DNA of 64,000 nucleotides from Pontibacter actiniarum (GCF_003585765.1 NZ_CP021235.1:2542001-2606000); one strand, 5' to 3'; positions 1 through 9,107 are shown, counted from the first letter of the stretch. Notes: generated by a model not told the origin, from the sequence alone. Program-made: numbers and translations.

Positions 1-842
1 GCCAGCTGCACCGTTAGCTGGGCCCTAGTATCAATATCGGTCAGCTTAAAATTACTTTTGCCTTTTATAAAACTGTAGCTGCCCATGGCATGGCTGGCAA
101 GTTGCCGCACGGCTTTCGAGGGCTCCACCACATTGACGTTAAAATTATGTGAGGCGCTTCCGACACCAACGACGGCGTAACTGAGGTAAGGAACAGGCCC
201 CGCCGGCTCTACATTCGAAAAGGCCGGCAGCGCAAAGTTTACAGCCTTTGCAGACCAGGATGAGAAGAAACCTTCGGCGGCATCCATCCACGGCAGATGA
301 CTTTCTGTGTGCACCTTGCCCTCACTGTACTTGTCTGTTTTCACCAACAGGGCTTTTTGCAGCAGGTAACCCTGCGGGGTACGGCCATCCACAGCGGGGT
401 TCTCCACACGCATGCGCTTGTTGGCTCCGGCAGGGTTTACCGTCAGAAAGTAGGCGGCCGTGTCGGTATACATGCTATAGAGCTGGTGCACCTGGTGCTC
501 AGGGTTCTTGTAGAGCCCCTGGTCCAGCACGCCATCGTTGCGCTCGCCATAAAACTCCAGGTAGTCCTGCTGATCCAGCCTTCCGTCTTCCTCACCGGCT
601 ACGTAAACAGCCACCTCTTTGCCCCGACGGAACAGCTGCAGGTGCTGCGGGTTCACGTTCTCCAGCCCCAGGCCGCTCAGGTAGGCGTAGTCCAGCTTAT
701 ACAAGCCGTTTTCCACCACCTGCAGCTTGTAGTAGGTTTTAGAATAATCAATCCACTCGTTGCCATACACTTCCTGCGCCTGGGCGGCGCCTGGTGCAAG
801 GCCTGCCACCAGAAGCAGAAGTACAGTTAGGAAGCGTTTCAT
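1..842 (-). CDS. porU2: PorU2-like type IX secretion sortase, N-terminal part (cut by window edge)
   Basis: Read on the minus strand from an ATG at 842 and open to the window edge, giving about 280 residues. It starts with a signal peptide (MKRFLTVLLLLVAGLAPGAAQA, cleavage near residue 22), followed by a segment typical of the N-terminal domain of PorU-type C25 peptidases: YGNEWIDYSKTYYKLQV, then YLEFYGERNDGVLD and YSMYTDTAAYFLT. PorU proteins remove C-terminal sorting tails from type IX secretion cargo at the outer membrane. The catalytic C25 region lies outside the window, so activity cannot be judged. It follows porV2 by 44 bp on the same strand, so the two are probably co-transcribed. The assignment to the PorU2 branch rests on the N-terminal pattern and the PorV2 neighbour. 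Confidence 0.8.
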   Translation of the reverse strand, partial: MKRFLTVLLLLVAGLAPGAAQAQEVYGNEWIDYSKTYYKLQVVENGLYKLDYAYLSGLGLENVNPQHLQLFRRGKEVAVYVAGEEDGRLDQQDYLEFYGERNDGVLDQGLYKNPEHQVHQLYSMYTDTAAYFLTVNPAGANKRMRVENPAVDGRTPQGYLLQKALLVKTDKYSEGKVHTESHLPWMDAAEGFFSSWSAKAVNFALPAFSNVEPAGPVPYLSYAVVGVGSASHNFNVNVVEPSKAVRQLASHAMGSYSFIKGKSNFKLTDIDTRAQLTVQL

Positions 843-886
843 GTCAGAAAATTTATACATGGGGTGTTTGGCTACAACTTTAAACG

Positions 887-1984
887 TTAATCAAATGCAT
901 ATCCAAGGGACACAATAACCGAGGAGGTGTTCGTGCTGCCGACAGCGTTGCTCTCGCTGTTGCTGATGCGCGACAAGGCCAGGTCCAGGCTCAGCCCATC
1001 GGTTTTAACACCGATGCCGAAGTTCGGCTGGATGCGCTTGGTGGTTCCCCCGTCAAAGTTGGTCGTTTCCTGGTAGTTGTTGAGGCCACCGCGCACGAAA
1101 ACCGAGTTGGCATAAGCCAGCTCCAGCCCCACATGCGGGTCCACCGACACCACGTCGGATTTGAGCAGCACGTTACGCTTGCCGTCAAAGGTGAAGTCGA
1201 TGTCTGTGGCCAGCACGGCCGACAGTTTATCGGTGAACTGAAAGGACCTGCCCACGCCAAGTATAAGCCTTGGCAGTGTCAGTTCGGTGGTGTTCTCCGG
1301 CAGGTCGTTGCCGGTTTGGAGATAGGCCTCCTCCAGCTCCTCAATGTTGTGGGTCCAGGCGGTGAAAGTGGTGGTAATATCTTTGGCCATCAGCCCGAAC
1401 TGCCAGTTGCCCCGCTGTAGCTGGGCCCCCACATCGATGCCGAAGCCATAGGCATCGGCAAAGTCGCCCACGTTGCGGTAGATGACTTTGGCATTGGCCC
1501 CCAGTTGGAGCCCCTCGATCAGGTTGCTCTTGCGGGCGTAGGAAAGCAGCAGGGCATAGTCGGCAACGGAGAAGAAGCGAATACTGTCGTACTGGATGTA
1601 GCCGTACTCATTCTGCAGACGGCGGGTGTCGGCAATATCATCCACACCCACCCGGATCAAAGAAACGGCCAGGGCGCTGCTCGAGTCGAGCGGCATGGCG
1701 AAGCTGGCGTAGTCGTTTTTGGCAATACCCGCAAACAGCTCCGAGTGCATCAGGCTCACGTTATACTTGTGCGGCAGGCGCAGCAGCCCGGCGGGGTTCC
1801 AGTAGCCGGCGGTGGCGTCGGTGGCCAGGGCCGACTGCACATTGCCCATCCCCAGCGCGCGGCCCCCTACCCCGATGTTCAGGAACTCATTGCTATACTT
1901 TGGCGTGGACACCTGAGCCTTTGCCCCCGACCACGAAAGCAGTAACAGCGCCGCCAGCAGGCAACGAAGTAAAAAATTGTTCAT
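887..1984 (-). CDS. porV2: PorV2-like type IX secretion outer-membrane beta-barrel protein
   Basis: A 365-residue protein with a signal peptide ending near AKA-QVSTPKYSNEF. The mature N-terminus carries the PorV/UPF0164-type signature FLNIGVGGRALGMGN followed by ATAGYWNPAGLL, seen in FadL-like barrels of the PorV/PorQ group. The rest is alternating beta-strand sequence, and the C-terminus ends in an aromatic residue run (SLGYAFD). In type IX secretion PorV shuttles cargo to the PorU sortase; a PorV2 paired with a PorU2 is a recurring Bacteroidota arrangement. It is first in the minus-strand pair with porU2. Upstream, at 2131-2138, the minus strand reads TAATTTTG, a possible -7 element, but I see no clear -33 partner. 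The exact cargo of the pair is unknown. Confidence 0.82.
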   Translation of the reverse strand: MNNFLLRCLLAALLLLSWSGAKAQVSTPKYSNEFLNIGVGGRALGMGNVQSALATDATAGYWNPAGLLRLPHKYNVSLMHSELFAGIAKNDYASFAMPLDSSSALAVSLIRVGVDDIADTRRLQNEYGYIQYDSIRFFSVADYALLLSYARKSNLIEGLQLGANAKVIYRNVGDFADAYGFGIDVGAQLQRGNWQFGLMAKDITTTFTAWTHNIEELEEAYLQTGNDLPENTTELTLPRLILGVGRSFQFTDKLSAVLATDIDFTFDGKRNVLLKSDVVSVDPHVGLELAYANSVFVRGGLNNYQETTNFDGGTTKRIQPNFGIGVKTDGLSLDLALSRISNSESNAVGSTNTSSVIVSLGYAFD

Positions 1985-2210
1985 CCTTGATAGTATCGTT
2001 ATATCACCCGCAAAAAAAAATTTTTATTGCACTTCCACAAAGGCCGCCTCCTGCGGCACTTCCCACTTTTGTGCCCCCTAAACATACTACAGGCACTTTT
2101 AGTTGACTCCCGTGCTAATTTATTTTAATCCAAAATTACTCATTTATAATAATAAAACGGCATCCGGTTAACCATTATAAAAAAAGGGCGTAAAGAAAAG
2201 CAAACAGTAC

Positions 2211-2242
2211 CTTGCGTTACATAGTACCTTATTATATCTTTG
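2211..2242 (+). promoter_or_regulatory. Bacteroidota-type promoter for the PadR-PspC operon
   Basis: CTTG at 2211-2214, 20 bases, then TATCTTTG at 2235-2242, which fits the Bacteroidota consensus TTG/TTTG-N19-21-TAnnTTTG. Transcription would begin about 7 bases downstream, just before the ATG at 2267. The in-frame ATG at 2240 lies inside the -7 box, which argues for 2267 as the real start of the downstream gene. Confidence 0.6.
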
Positions 2243-2266
2243 CCTCAACATTATAACGGGATCATC

Positions 2267-2605
2267 ATGAAAGTAGAAAACACACAAGTGCAGATGAGGA
2301 AGGGAATTCTTGAGTTCTGCATCCTGGAGATTATCTCTCGTGGTGAAGTTTATGCGTCCGATATGCTGGAGGAGCTTACAGCGGCCAAGATGATCGTTGT
2401 GGAGGGTACCCTCTACCCCCTGCTCACCCGCCTCAAAAACGCAGCGCTTCTAGAGTATAACTGGGTAGAGTCCACCTCTGGCCCGCCACGAAAGTACTAT
2501 AAGCTCACCGAAACAGGCCGCGAGTTTCTGGAACAGCTCCGCAACACCTGGTCCGAACTAGTTGACTCCACAGAATACATTATCCGAAACAAGAAAGCCC
2601 AGTAA
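2267..2605 (+). CDS. PadR family transcriptional regulator
   Basis: A 112-residue winged-helix regulator of the PadR family. It begins MKVENTQVQMRKGILEFCIL, has the family's YASDMLEEL helix and the recognition helix/wing pattern VVEGTLYPLLTRLKNAALL...GPPRKYYKLTETG, and ends in a C-terminal helix for dimerisation. The start at 2267 is preferred over an upstream ATG at 2240 because the latter sits in the promoter. It lies 2 bp upstream of the PspC/GIN gene, so the two form an operon. In Bacteroidota such PadR proteins often sit directly before PspC-domain genes and probably control them; here that is inferred from position only. Confidence 0.9.
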   Translation: MKVENTQVQMRKGILEFCILEIISRGEVYASDMLEELTAAKMIVVEGTLYPLLTRLKNAALLEYNWVESTSGPPRKYYKLTETGREFLEQLRNTWSELVDSTEYIIRNKKAQ

Positions 2606-2607
2606 TT

Positions 2608-5148
2608 ATGAAAAAGAACATAAGTATAAACTTGCAAGGCATCATCTTCCAGATCGAGGAAGATGGGTATGAGCAGCTTAGCCGCTACCTCGCCTCCATC
2701 AGAACGTACTTTTCTAACTATGAGGGCCACGAGGAAATTGTAGCCGACATTGAGGCTCGGATCGCTGAGATCTTCTCTGACAGGGTATCGCCGGCTAAGC
2801 AGGTGATCACGCAGGAGGATGTGCAGTACCTGATCGTGCGCATGGGCAACGTGACGGACTTTGAGGTGGAGGAGCCGCTGGAGGCCGAGGCCTACACAAG
2901 CGCCGGAGCCGCCACAGGCGCAGCAGGCGAAGGGGCCGGCGCCGGCGAAGCCTACGCCGAGGCAGGCCCTAAGAAGCTGTACCGCGACGTGAACCAGAAA
3001 GTGATCGCCGGCGTGTCTTCCGGCCTGGCCAACTACCTGCGCGTAGACCCGCTCTGGATCAGGCTGTTCTTTGTACTGCTGGTGCTGCTGGGCGTGGTAT
3101 CGGCCGGTGTATCGGCCGCCACAGGCATTATACTCTACATCGTGCTCTGGATCGCCATGCCGGAAAACGATCACCTGCCCGAAACAAAGGTGCGCAAGCT
3201 GTTCCGCGACCCGGAGGACAAGAAACTGGCCGGTGTGGCTAGCGGCATCGCCAAGTACTTCGGGGTGGATGTGGCCGTTGTGCGGCTGCTCTTCCTTATC
3301 TCGATCTTCCTGGGCGGCTTCGGCATATTCACGTACATCGTGCTGTGGATCGCCATGCCCGAGGCCGTTACGCTTACCGAGCGCATGCAGATGCAGGGCG
3401 ACCCGGTGACGCTGGCCGGCATTGAGCGCACCCTGAAAGACAACCTGAACATGCGCGACAGCAACGGCGAGGAAAGCCAGCTGGCGAAGATCATCCTGCT
3501 GCCCATCCGCCTGGTTGCCCAGGTAGTCAGCTGGCTCGGCAGAGCGCTTGGCCCGGTCCTGGCCTTTCTGGTAACCCTTGTGCGCATCGCAGCGGGCGTT
3601 ATCCTGCTGATCGTGTCGATTGGCCTTACCGTTGCCCTCTTCTCCACGCTTTTTGTTTCCCTTGGCCTTGTAGATCAGTCAGAGTATATGGTTTTAGGTG
3701 ATTTTCCGGCCTCCGTGCTTCTCGGGGGCTTTCCCAGGCTCGGACTGGTGGCTGGTTTCTTTGTAGGGCTGATCCCCATCTTGCTGCTGATGGTGCTGGG
3801 GGTAAGCCTGCTCATCAAGAGAACCTTCATGAGGCCAATCGTAGGCTGGTCGATGTTTGGTGTGTGGCTGGTGGCGCTGTTCACCATGATTGCGACTATC
3901 GCCCTTTACAGCAGCAACTTCCGCCGCAGCGGCGAGGTAATCACCTCCAAATCGTTCCCGGTGGGCAACATCACTACCCTGACCCTGGATGCCTATGATA
4001 CGGGCCTGAACTACGACAACATCTACATTGATGTGCAGGAAAGCAACAGCCAGGACGTAGAAGTGCTGCAGCGCGCCGAGGCCAAAGGACGAACGGAGGA
4101 AGAGGCCAAGCAGAACGCGCGGATGATCACCTACCGCACCGTGCTGAACGACTCCACCCTGCGCTTCGACGACAGCTATGAGTTTAAAGAGAACGCCTCC
4201 TTCCGCGACCAGGAGCTGAGCCTGGTGCTGAAACTGCCAAAGAACAAGCCGCTGCGCCTGACCCGCGAGTTTTCCTACTTGCTGCCAAGCGCCGCCCTGG
4301 AAGGGGATTACAGCCGCGATAAAATCGTGCGCAACACCTGGCAGGTGAGCGGCGACCGCTTGGTGTGCCTTACCTGCGCCTCCGATACGCTGGATGTGGA
4401 CACAGACGAGGACTTTGACAGCGCCCGCGGCGGTTTTGACGCAGACATCGACATAGATGAAGAAATGGGTTCGGTTGAGATGCGCGGCAGTGTGTTGCTG
4501 AATGACAGTGAGTACAGCTCCAACGCGCGCACCTTCGACTTCCGCAACTTCAGCCGTGTGACCGTTAGCGGCCCTTACCACCTACAGCTGCGCCAGGGCA
4601 ACACCCACAGCGTGGTTATCCGTGCCGCCGAAGATGAGATGCGCCGCATAGAAGTGGACCAGAACGGGGAAGAACTGGAGATCAAGACACAGGAAAAGTA
4701 CTTTAGCCTGTTTGATGAGCGCGAGCCGGTGCTCATCCAGATCACGACGCCGAACATCAGCAACATTGAGCTGAACGGGGCCATCAAAGCTGACATGGGC
4801 ACCATCAACTCAGACAAGCTGCGCATGAGCTTTTCCGGCGCCACCCAAACCATGGCAAACCTGGATGTGCGCGACCTGCGTGTGGACGCCTCCGGGGCCA
4901 CCATCAGTAAGTTTGTGGGCAAAGCCGACCGCTTCGAACTGGACGCCACCGGCGCCTGCGGCATAGACGCTGATAAACTGCAGGCAAAGTATGTAGATGT
5001 GGACGTGACGGGCGCAGGCGTGGCCGAGGTTTTTGCCACCAACACGCTGCGCGCCGATGCCTCCGGCACGAGCCGCATCGTTTACCGCGGCAACCCCGAA
5101 GACACCATCATCGACAGCTCCGGCCCAAGTACGGTAAAGCGCCGCTAA
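2608..5148 (+). CDS. PspC domain membrane protein with C-terminal GIN (DUF2807) domain
   Basis: An 846-residue membrane protein. Residues 1-90 form a small alpha/beta domain (MKKNISINLQGIIFQIEEDG). An Ala/Gly/Glu-rich linker follows, then two PspC domains at about 122-186 and 196-254, each with a cytoplasmic KKLYRD/KLFRD start and ending IVLWIAMPE. Three or more hydrophobic segments lie between about 305 and 430. The C-terminal region from about 640 carries the GIN/DUF2807 right-handed beta fold (FSRVTVSGPYHLQLRQGN, then repeats with DASG/DATG/DVTGAG). Single PspC proteins act in envelope stress sensing; a GIN head is thought to bind or sense outside the membrane. Function here is unknown. 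Two PspC copies in one chain plus the PadR neighbour suggest an autoregulated envelope sensor, which is inference. Confidence 0.88.
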   Translation: MKKNISINLQGIIFQIEEDGYEQLSRYLASIRTYFSNYEGHEEIVADIEARIAEIFSDRVSPAKQVITQEDVQYLIVRMGNVTDFEVEEPLEAEAYTSAGAATGAAGEGAGAGEAYAEAGPKKLYRDVNQKVIAGVSSGLANYLRVDPLWIRLFFVLLVLLGVVSAGVSAATGIILYIVLWIAMPENDHLPETKVRKLFRDPEDKKLAGVASGIAKYFGVDVAVVRLLFLISIFLGGFGIFTYIVLWIAMPEAVTLTERMQMQGDPVTLAGIERTLKDNLNMRDSNGEESQLAKIILLPIRLVAQVVSWLGRALGPVLAFLVTLVRIAAGVILLIVSIGLTVALFSTLFVSLGLVDQSEYMVLGDFPASVLLGGFPRLGLVAGFFVGLIPILLLMVLGVSLLIKRTFMRPIVGWSMFGVWLVALFTMIATIALYSSNFRRSGEVITSKSFPVGNITTLTLDAYDTGLNYDNIYIDVQESNSQDVEVLQRAEAKGRTEEEAKQNARMITYRTVLNDSTLRFDDSYEFKENASFRDQELSLVLKLPKNKPLRLTREFSYLLPSAALEGDYSRDKIVRNTWQVSGDRLVCLTCASDTLDVDTDEDFDSARGGFDADIDIDEEMGSVEMRGSVLLNDSEYSSNARTFDFRNFSRVTVSGPYHLQLRQGNTHSVVIRAAEDEMRRIEVDQNGEELEIKTQEKYFSLFDEREPVLIQITTPNISNIELNGAIKADMGTINSDKLRMSFSGATQTMANLDVRDLRVDASGATISKFVGKADRFELDATGACGIDADKLQAKYVDVDVTGAGVAEVFATNTLRADASGTSRIVYRGNPEDTIIDSSGPSTVKRR

Positions 5149-5164
5149 GCCCGGAACAAAGTAT

Positions 5165-5195
5165 AGGCTGGCTGAGTCTTTGGCTCGGTCAGCCT
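5165..5195 (+). terminator. Hairpin after the PspC/GIN gene
   Basis: Arms 5165-5176 and 5184-5195 can pair over 12 bp when two G-U pairs are allowed, 16 bases after the stop codon of the PspC gene. There is no clean T-run after it, so it is a weak terminator candidate or an RNA end-stabilising hairpin. Confidence 0.4.
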
Positions 5196-5257
5196 CCTCT
5201 ACCCCCATCCGCCTTTAGTACAAAATAAAACTACACTGCCTCACCTCCCCCCTCTCT

Positions 5258-6163
5258 ATGAAAAAAACTATACTCCTGCTGCTTCCGCTGTTTTTCCTGC
5301 TGGCGTGTGCCCCGCAAAGTATAAACAGCCACAGCGCTCCTCTAGCGGCACAAGCCGACAGCCCGGACAAAACCCAGCTACTGCTGCTGGGCACCCTGCA
5401 CTTCAACCAGTTCCATGACGCGGGCAGTGCGCACGGCAATTTTCTGAGCCCGGAGAGGCAGCAGGAAATCGGGGATGTGGTTGCACTGCTAAAGGTGTAC
5501 AAGCCCGACATGATCCTGATTGAACGGACGCCGGGCGAGCAGACAAAGTATGACAGCCTCTTTCAGCAGTTCAAACAAGGCAGGTTAAACCTCGAGGAGC
5601 TGGAGGGCGGCACTGGCGAAGTATACCAGTTCGGCTTTAAGCTTGCCAAAGAGCTCGGCCACGAAAGGGTGTACTGTGTGGACTACTACGAGAGCACCTC
5701 CCAAAGCCTCATGAGCTCCGGCACGAACATAGCGGTTTTTGAGAACGGGCTGCATAACTTCCAGCAAACCGCCAGAGGCGTTACGGCAGCTTTCATGGAA
5801 GGGGATATGACGTTCAGGGAATTCCTCAGCTTCCTGAACACACCCGAAACCATCACACTCTCGCACCGCCAGTTCTTCAACCTGCCCGCCTATGTACAAA
5901 ACGGCTCTTTCAGAAGCTATGAGGGGCTCAACAGAAGCGAGATCGACACCACCCAGATCGGGGCGGAGTTCATTTCGCTGTTTTACGAGCGCAACTTAAA
6001 GATCTACTCCAACCTGCTGAACGCGCAGCTAAAGCACAAAGGCAAAAGGCTGCTGCTTATCATGGGCCAGACGCACATTGGCGTGCTGCAGGACATCGCT
6101 GAAAACAACCCCGACTATGCCATCGTGAACGCAAACCAGTATCTGGGCAGCAACATCCCCTAA
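5258..6163 (+). CDS. DUF5694 domain lipoprotein
   Basis: A 301-residue protein with a lipoprotein signal peptide (MKKTILLLLPLFFLLAC, Cys17 as lipid anchor). After a short linker comes TQLLLLGTLHFNQFHDAG, then VVALLKVYKPDMILIERTPG, and near the end LLLIMGQTHIGVLQDIAEN. This pattern (a GT-H-F loop, an IE-R-P strand end and a terminal G-x-H-x-G) is that of DUF5694, a group distantly like TraB/PrgY-type putative metalloproteases with conserved His and Glu. The reaction is not known. It would sit in the periplasm or on the outer membrane. It stands 109 bp after the PspC gene and 128 bp before a serine hydrolase on the same strand; an operon is possible but not shown. Confidence 0.8.
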   Translation: MKKTILLLLPLFFLLACAPQSINSHSAPLAAQADSPDKTQLLLLGTLHFNQFHDAGSAHGNFLSPERQQEIGDVVALLKVYKPDMILIERTPGEQTKYDSLFQQFKQGRLNLEELEGGTGEVYQFGFKLAKELGHERVYCVDYYESTSQSLMSSGTNIAVFENGLHNFQQTARGVTAAFMEGDMTFREFLSFLNTPETITLSHRQFFNLPAYVQNGSFRSYEGLNRSEIDTTQIGAEFISLFYERNLKIYSNLLNAQLKHKGKRLLLIMGQTHIGVLQDIAENNPDYAIVNANQYLGSNIP

Positions 6164-6291
6164 AATGCCCTGCCTCGACCACGCGCAGCGAACGGCTATA
6201 CTTGCTTTATAGGAGCACCGGCAGCCAAGCTGGCAGTGTTAAAGCTGCAGTTCTGCTCCGAAAAGGTGTAGGCCTGAAACCACATAAAACT

Positions 6292-7320
6292 ATGAAAATG
6301 GTAACTACCTTAATTCTATTGGCCACCCTCTTGCTGGGCTGTAGTCAGCCACAGGATATTGGCGCTTACCTGACAGAGCTACACGAAGGCGGAAAGCTGA
6401 ACGGGAACGTTTTGGTCATGCAGAACGACACGGTGCTTTACGAGAGCTCTTTTGGCTATGCAGATGGCGGAAGAAAGCACCTGCTAACGCCCGCGCACCG
6501 CTTTGCTTTAGGCTCTATCCAAAAGGAGTTTCCAGGCGTCGCGATTATGCAGCTCAACGAAAGAGGGCTTCTTTCGCTCGAAGACAGCCTGTCTCACTTC
6601 TTGCCTCACCTCCCTTGGTGGGCAGATAAAATCAGCGTCAGAAACCTGCTGCAGTACTCCAGCGGGCTGCCCCACGTGGACTGGGAGGCCCGTTTTGAAA
6701 AGGGAGTAGCCAGGCAAACAGAGATTTTACAGGATCTGTCAAAGCTAGAGGAGCTAGAGTTTGAGCCCGGAACCGACTATCTGTACTCCAACTACAACCC
6801 TCTGTTGTTACAGAGTATTGTAGAAAGCCTGTCGGGAATGCCTTTCAAAGCTTATGTGGAGCAGAACATACTCCTTCCTTTTGAACTTGACGGGATCGTG
6901 ATCAAGGAGGAGTATCCCTACAAAAACACAGAGTTAATGGCGATTCCATTTGATGAGGACTTCAAAGTGGATGACTACCAGGTGGAGTTGATGACCGTTT
7001 GTTCCTCGGCCAGAGGCATGTATACTTGGTTTAGCAGGCTCGACGACTACAAGATCATCACAAAAGAGTCGATGAGGCAACTCTCCGAGGAAGCCATGGA
7101 AGGCGATAACATTCAGGCGCCTCTGGGACGGTGCGACTGGGAGGACGGTGACATCAAACTACATTTGCACCACGGCAACTCTAAAAATTACGAGTCCTTG
7201 GTACGTCATTACAAGAAGGATGGGCTTGTAGTTGTCCTGCTAACGAATCAGGAGCATGAGAACCTCCATGATATCGCTGATAACATCTATGCGTTAGCAC
7301 AAAGAAAGGGAGCAAAGTAA
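6292..7320 (+). CDS. Serine hydrolase of the beta-lactamase / class C PBP-like family (lipoprotein)
   Basis: A 342-residue lipoprotein (signal ending LLLGC, Cys17). The beta-lactamase family motifs are visible: S-x-x-K as SIQK at about residues 75-78, a Y-x-N motif as YSN in DYLYSNYNPLL, and a C-terminal HHGNSKNYESL segment in the place of the K/H-T/S-G motif. The region FEPGTDYLYSNYNPLLLQSI is typical of EstB/AmpH-like enzymes. Likely a periplasmic esterase or D-Ala-D-Ala peptidase-like hydrolase; the substrate cannot be told. A longer frame upstream to 6202 lacks signal-peptide character, so the start at 6292 (or the ATG at 6298) is chosen because it gives a normal lipobox. Confidence 0.82.
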   Translation: MKMVTTLILLATLLLGCSQPQDIGAYLTELHEGGKLNGNVLVMQNDTVLYESSFGYADGGRKHLLTPAHRFALGSIQKEFPGVAIMQLNERGLLSLEDSLSHFLPHLPWWADKISVRNLLQYSSGLPHVDWEARFEKGVARQTEILQDLSKLEELEFEPGTDYLYSNYNPLLLQSIVESLSGMPFKAYVEQNILLPFELDGIVIKEEYPYKNTELMAIPFDEDFKVDDYQVELMTVCSSARGMYTWFSRLDDYKIITKESMRQLSEEAMEGDNIQAPLGRCDWEDGDIKLHLHHGNSKNYESLVRHYKKDGLVVVLLTNQEHENLHDIADNIYALAQRKGAK

Positions 7321-7505
7321 GTACAAGGCAGCTGCCAGACAAGGCGCACCGTACACCGCGGCATCCCACCCTACACTACCACAGATACCGCTGCCCCTGG
7401 CAGCGTAAAGTACCGCAAGTAAGTATAGCGCAGCCGGCCTAGTTTAAACGCACTTAGTACGGCATAACAGTGCGCCGCTAGCTAAGTACTTGTAGCAGTT
7501 TTTGT

Positions 7506-8942
7506 TTATTCGTTGTTGTTTGATGAGTGACCTTGGCGAAGCCCCATCTCCTCTCCTCTGGCCAAGAGGAAGGTGAAGGCTTCGTCATACTCATTCTTCA
7601 CCTTGCCCTCAAGTATCGCCTCCGTCAGTACTTCTTTCAGGTCACCCACCGTTTTAGAAGGCTTCAGCCCGAAAGTTTCCATAATCACCTCGCCCGTGAT
7701 CACAGGCTGGAAGTTGCGCAGTTTGTCGCTCTCCTCCACCTCCACCAGGCGCTTCTCCACCTTGTCGAAGTTTTGCAAGTAGCGTTTTACCTTGTTGTCG
7801 TTTTTGGAGGTGATGTCGGCGCGGCAGAGCTTCATAAGGGCATCAATGTCGTCCCCGGCCTCAAACAGCAGCCTTCTGATGGCAGAGTCCGTTACTGTCT
7901 CTTTTACCAGCGCAATGGGCCGCAAGTGCAGGCGCACGAGTTTCTGCACGAACTTCATGTGCTCGTTCAGGGGCAGCTTCAGGTCGCGGAACAGCTTGGG
8001 CACCATACGGGCGCCGCGGTCTTCGTGCCCGTGGAAAGTCCAGCCTACTTTAGGGGAGAAGCGCTTGGTGTCGGGTTTGGCAATGTCGTGCATAATGGCC
8101 GCCCAGCGCAGCCACAGGTCATCCGATACCTGCGCCACATTGTCGAGCACCTGCAGCGTGTGGTAGAAGTTATCCTTATGCGAGTTGCCGTTGATCGTCT
8201 CCACGCCCTGCAGCTCCACCATTTTCGGGAAGATCAGGTGCAGCAGCCCGGAGGCAAACAGAAGTTTGAAGCCGTAGCTCGGGGTGGGCGAAAGAATAAT
8301 CTTGTTCAGCTCGTCAGTGATCCGCTCCTGCGACACGATCTTGATGCGCTCCTTGTTGTCGATGATGGCATCAAACGTGTCCGGGTCAATATCGAACCCT
8401 AGTTGGGAGGCGAAGCGGATGGCGCGCATCATGCGCAGCGGATCATCGGAAAAGGTGATACCCGGCTCCAGGGGAGTGCGGATAATCTGGCGGCGCATGT
8501 CCTTCACACCGTCAAAGGCATCTATCAGTGTGCCGTAGTTCTCTTTATTGAGGCTAATGCCCAGGGCGTTGATGGTAAAGTCGCGCCGGTGCAGGTCATC
8601 GTCCAGCGTGCCCTGCTCTACTTCCGGCTTGCGCGAGTGTTCCCGGTACGACTCCTTGCGGGCCCCCACAAACTCTACCTCCCACTCGCCTGCCCGCAGC
8701 ATGGCGGTGCCGAAATTTTTGAAGATGGACACCTTTGGCCGGTGCGGCAGCTTCAGGGCCACCTGCGACGCCAACGCAATACCGTCGCCCACACACACCA
8801 CATCAATGTCCTTCGAAGGCCGCTTCAGCACTAGGTCTCGCACAAAGCCGCCAATGACGTAGGCATCCACGCCTAGCTCAGCAGCTGCCTCGGCTACAAC
8901 ATTAAATATCGGGTGTTCGGGTAAAGTCACGTTGTCCATCAT
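7506..8942 (-). CDS. cca: CCA-adding tRNA nucleotidyltransferase with HD domain
   Basis: A 478-residue enzyme from ATG at 8942 (the next codon, 8939, is also ATG). The N-terminal nucleotidyltransferase domain shows AYVIGGFVRDLVLKRPSKDIDVV (G-G-x-V-R-D and the D-x-D metal site) and the RRDFTINALG motif. The neck and body follow (DDPLRMMRAIRFASQLGF), and an HD phosphohydrolase domain lies in the middle (WAAIMHDIAKPDTKR). It completes tRNA 3' ends with CCA. The frame is open further upstream, but that part would run through a hairpin and has no family similarity. The upstream hairpin and T-run end 2 bp before the ATG, an unusual leader described separately. Confidence 0.92.
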   Translation of the reverse strand: MMDNVTLPEHPIFNVVAEAAAELGVDAYVIGGFVRDLVLKRPSKDIDVVCVGDGIALASQVALKLPHRPKVSIFKNFGTAMLRAGEWEVEFVGARKESYREHSRKPEVEQGTLDDDLHRRDFTINALGISLNKENYGTLIDAFDGVKDMRRQIIRTPLEPGITFSDDPLRMMRAIRFASQLGFDIDPDTFDAIIDNKERIKIVSQERITDELNKIILSPTPSYGFKLLFASGLLHLIFPKMVELQGVETINGNSHKDNFYHTLQVLDNVAQVSDDLWLRWAAIMHDIAKPDTKRFSPKVGWTFHGHEDRGARMVPKLFRDLKLPLNEHMKFVQKLVRLHLRPIALVKETVTDSAIRRLLFEAGDDIDALMKLCRADITSKNDNKVKRYLQNFDKVEKRLVEVEESDKLRNFQPVITGEVIMETFGLKPSKTVGDLKEVLTEAILEGKVKNEYDEAFTFLLARGEEMGLRQGHSSNNNE

Positions 8943-8954
8943 CAAAAAATAAAA

Positions 8955-8982
8955 CCTCAGGCCACAGTAGCGCGGCCTGAGG
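8955..8982 (-). terminator. Hairpin with T-run between tsaC and cca, abutting the cca start
   Basis: Perfect 9-bp arms at 8955-8963 and 8974-8982 around a 10-base loop. On the minus strand the stem is followed by TTTTATTTTTT and then, after one G, the ATG of cca. The shape is a factor-independent terminator for the upstream tsaC transcript. Confidence 0.6.
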
Positions 8983-8984
8983 TG

Positions 8985-8992
8985 CAAAAATA
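8985..8992 (-). promoter_or_regulatory. Possible -7 box for cca
   Basis: On the minus strand 8992-8985 reads TATTTTTG, fitting TAnnTTTG. No TTG is found at the expected -33 spacing, so support is partial. A transcript from here would start at the hairpin at 8955-8982. Confidence 0.35.
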
Positions 8993-9107
8993 AGTATAAC
9001 CAGCTCAATAACGAAAGCGGTTAGAGGTTAACTGTGTTATACTTTCTTTTTCTGCCGCCGCCCCCTGTCACAGCTGGTACAGCGCAGGCAGCGCCCGTTG
9101 GCCGGGC

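Noticed and set aside
248..830. Plus-strand open frames opposite the porU2 start
   Set aside because: They oppose a clear PorU-type N-terminus with signal peptide and have no features of their own.
2240..2266. Upstream ATG for the PadR gene
   Set aside because: It lies inside the TATCTTTG promoter box, so it would not be transcribed.
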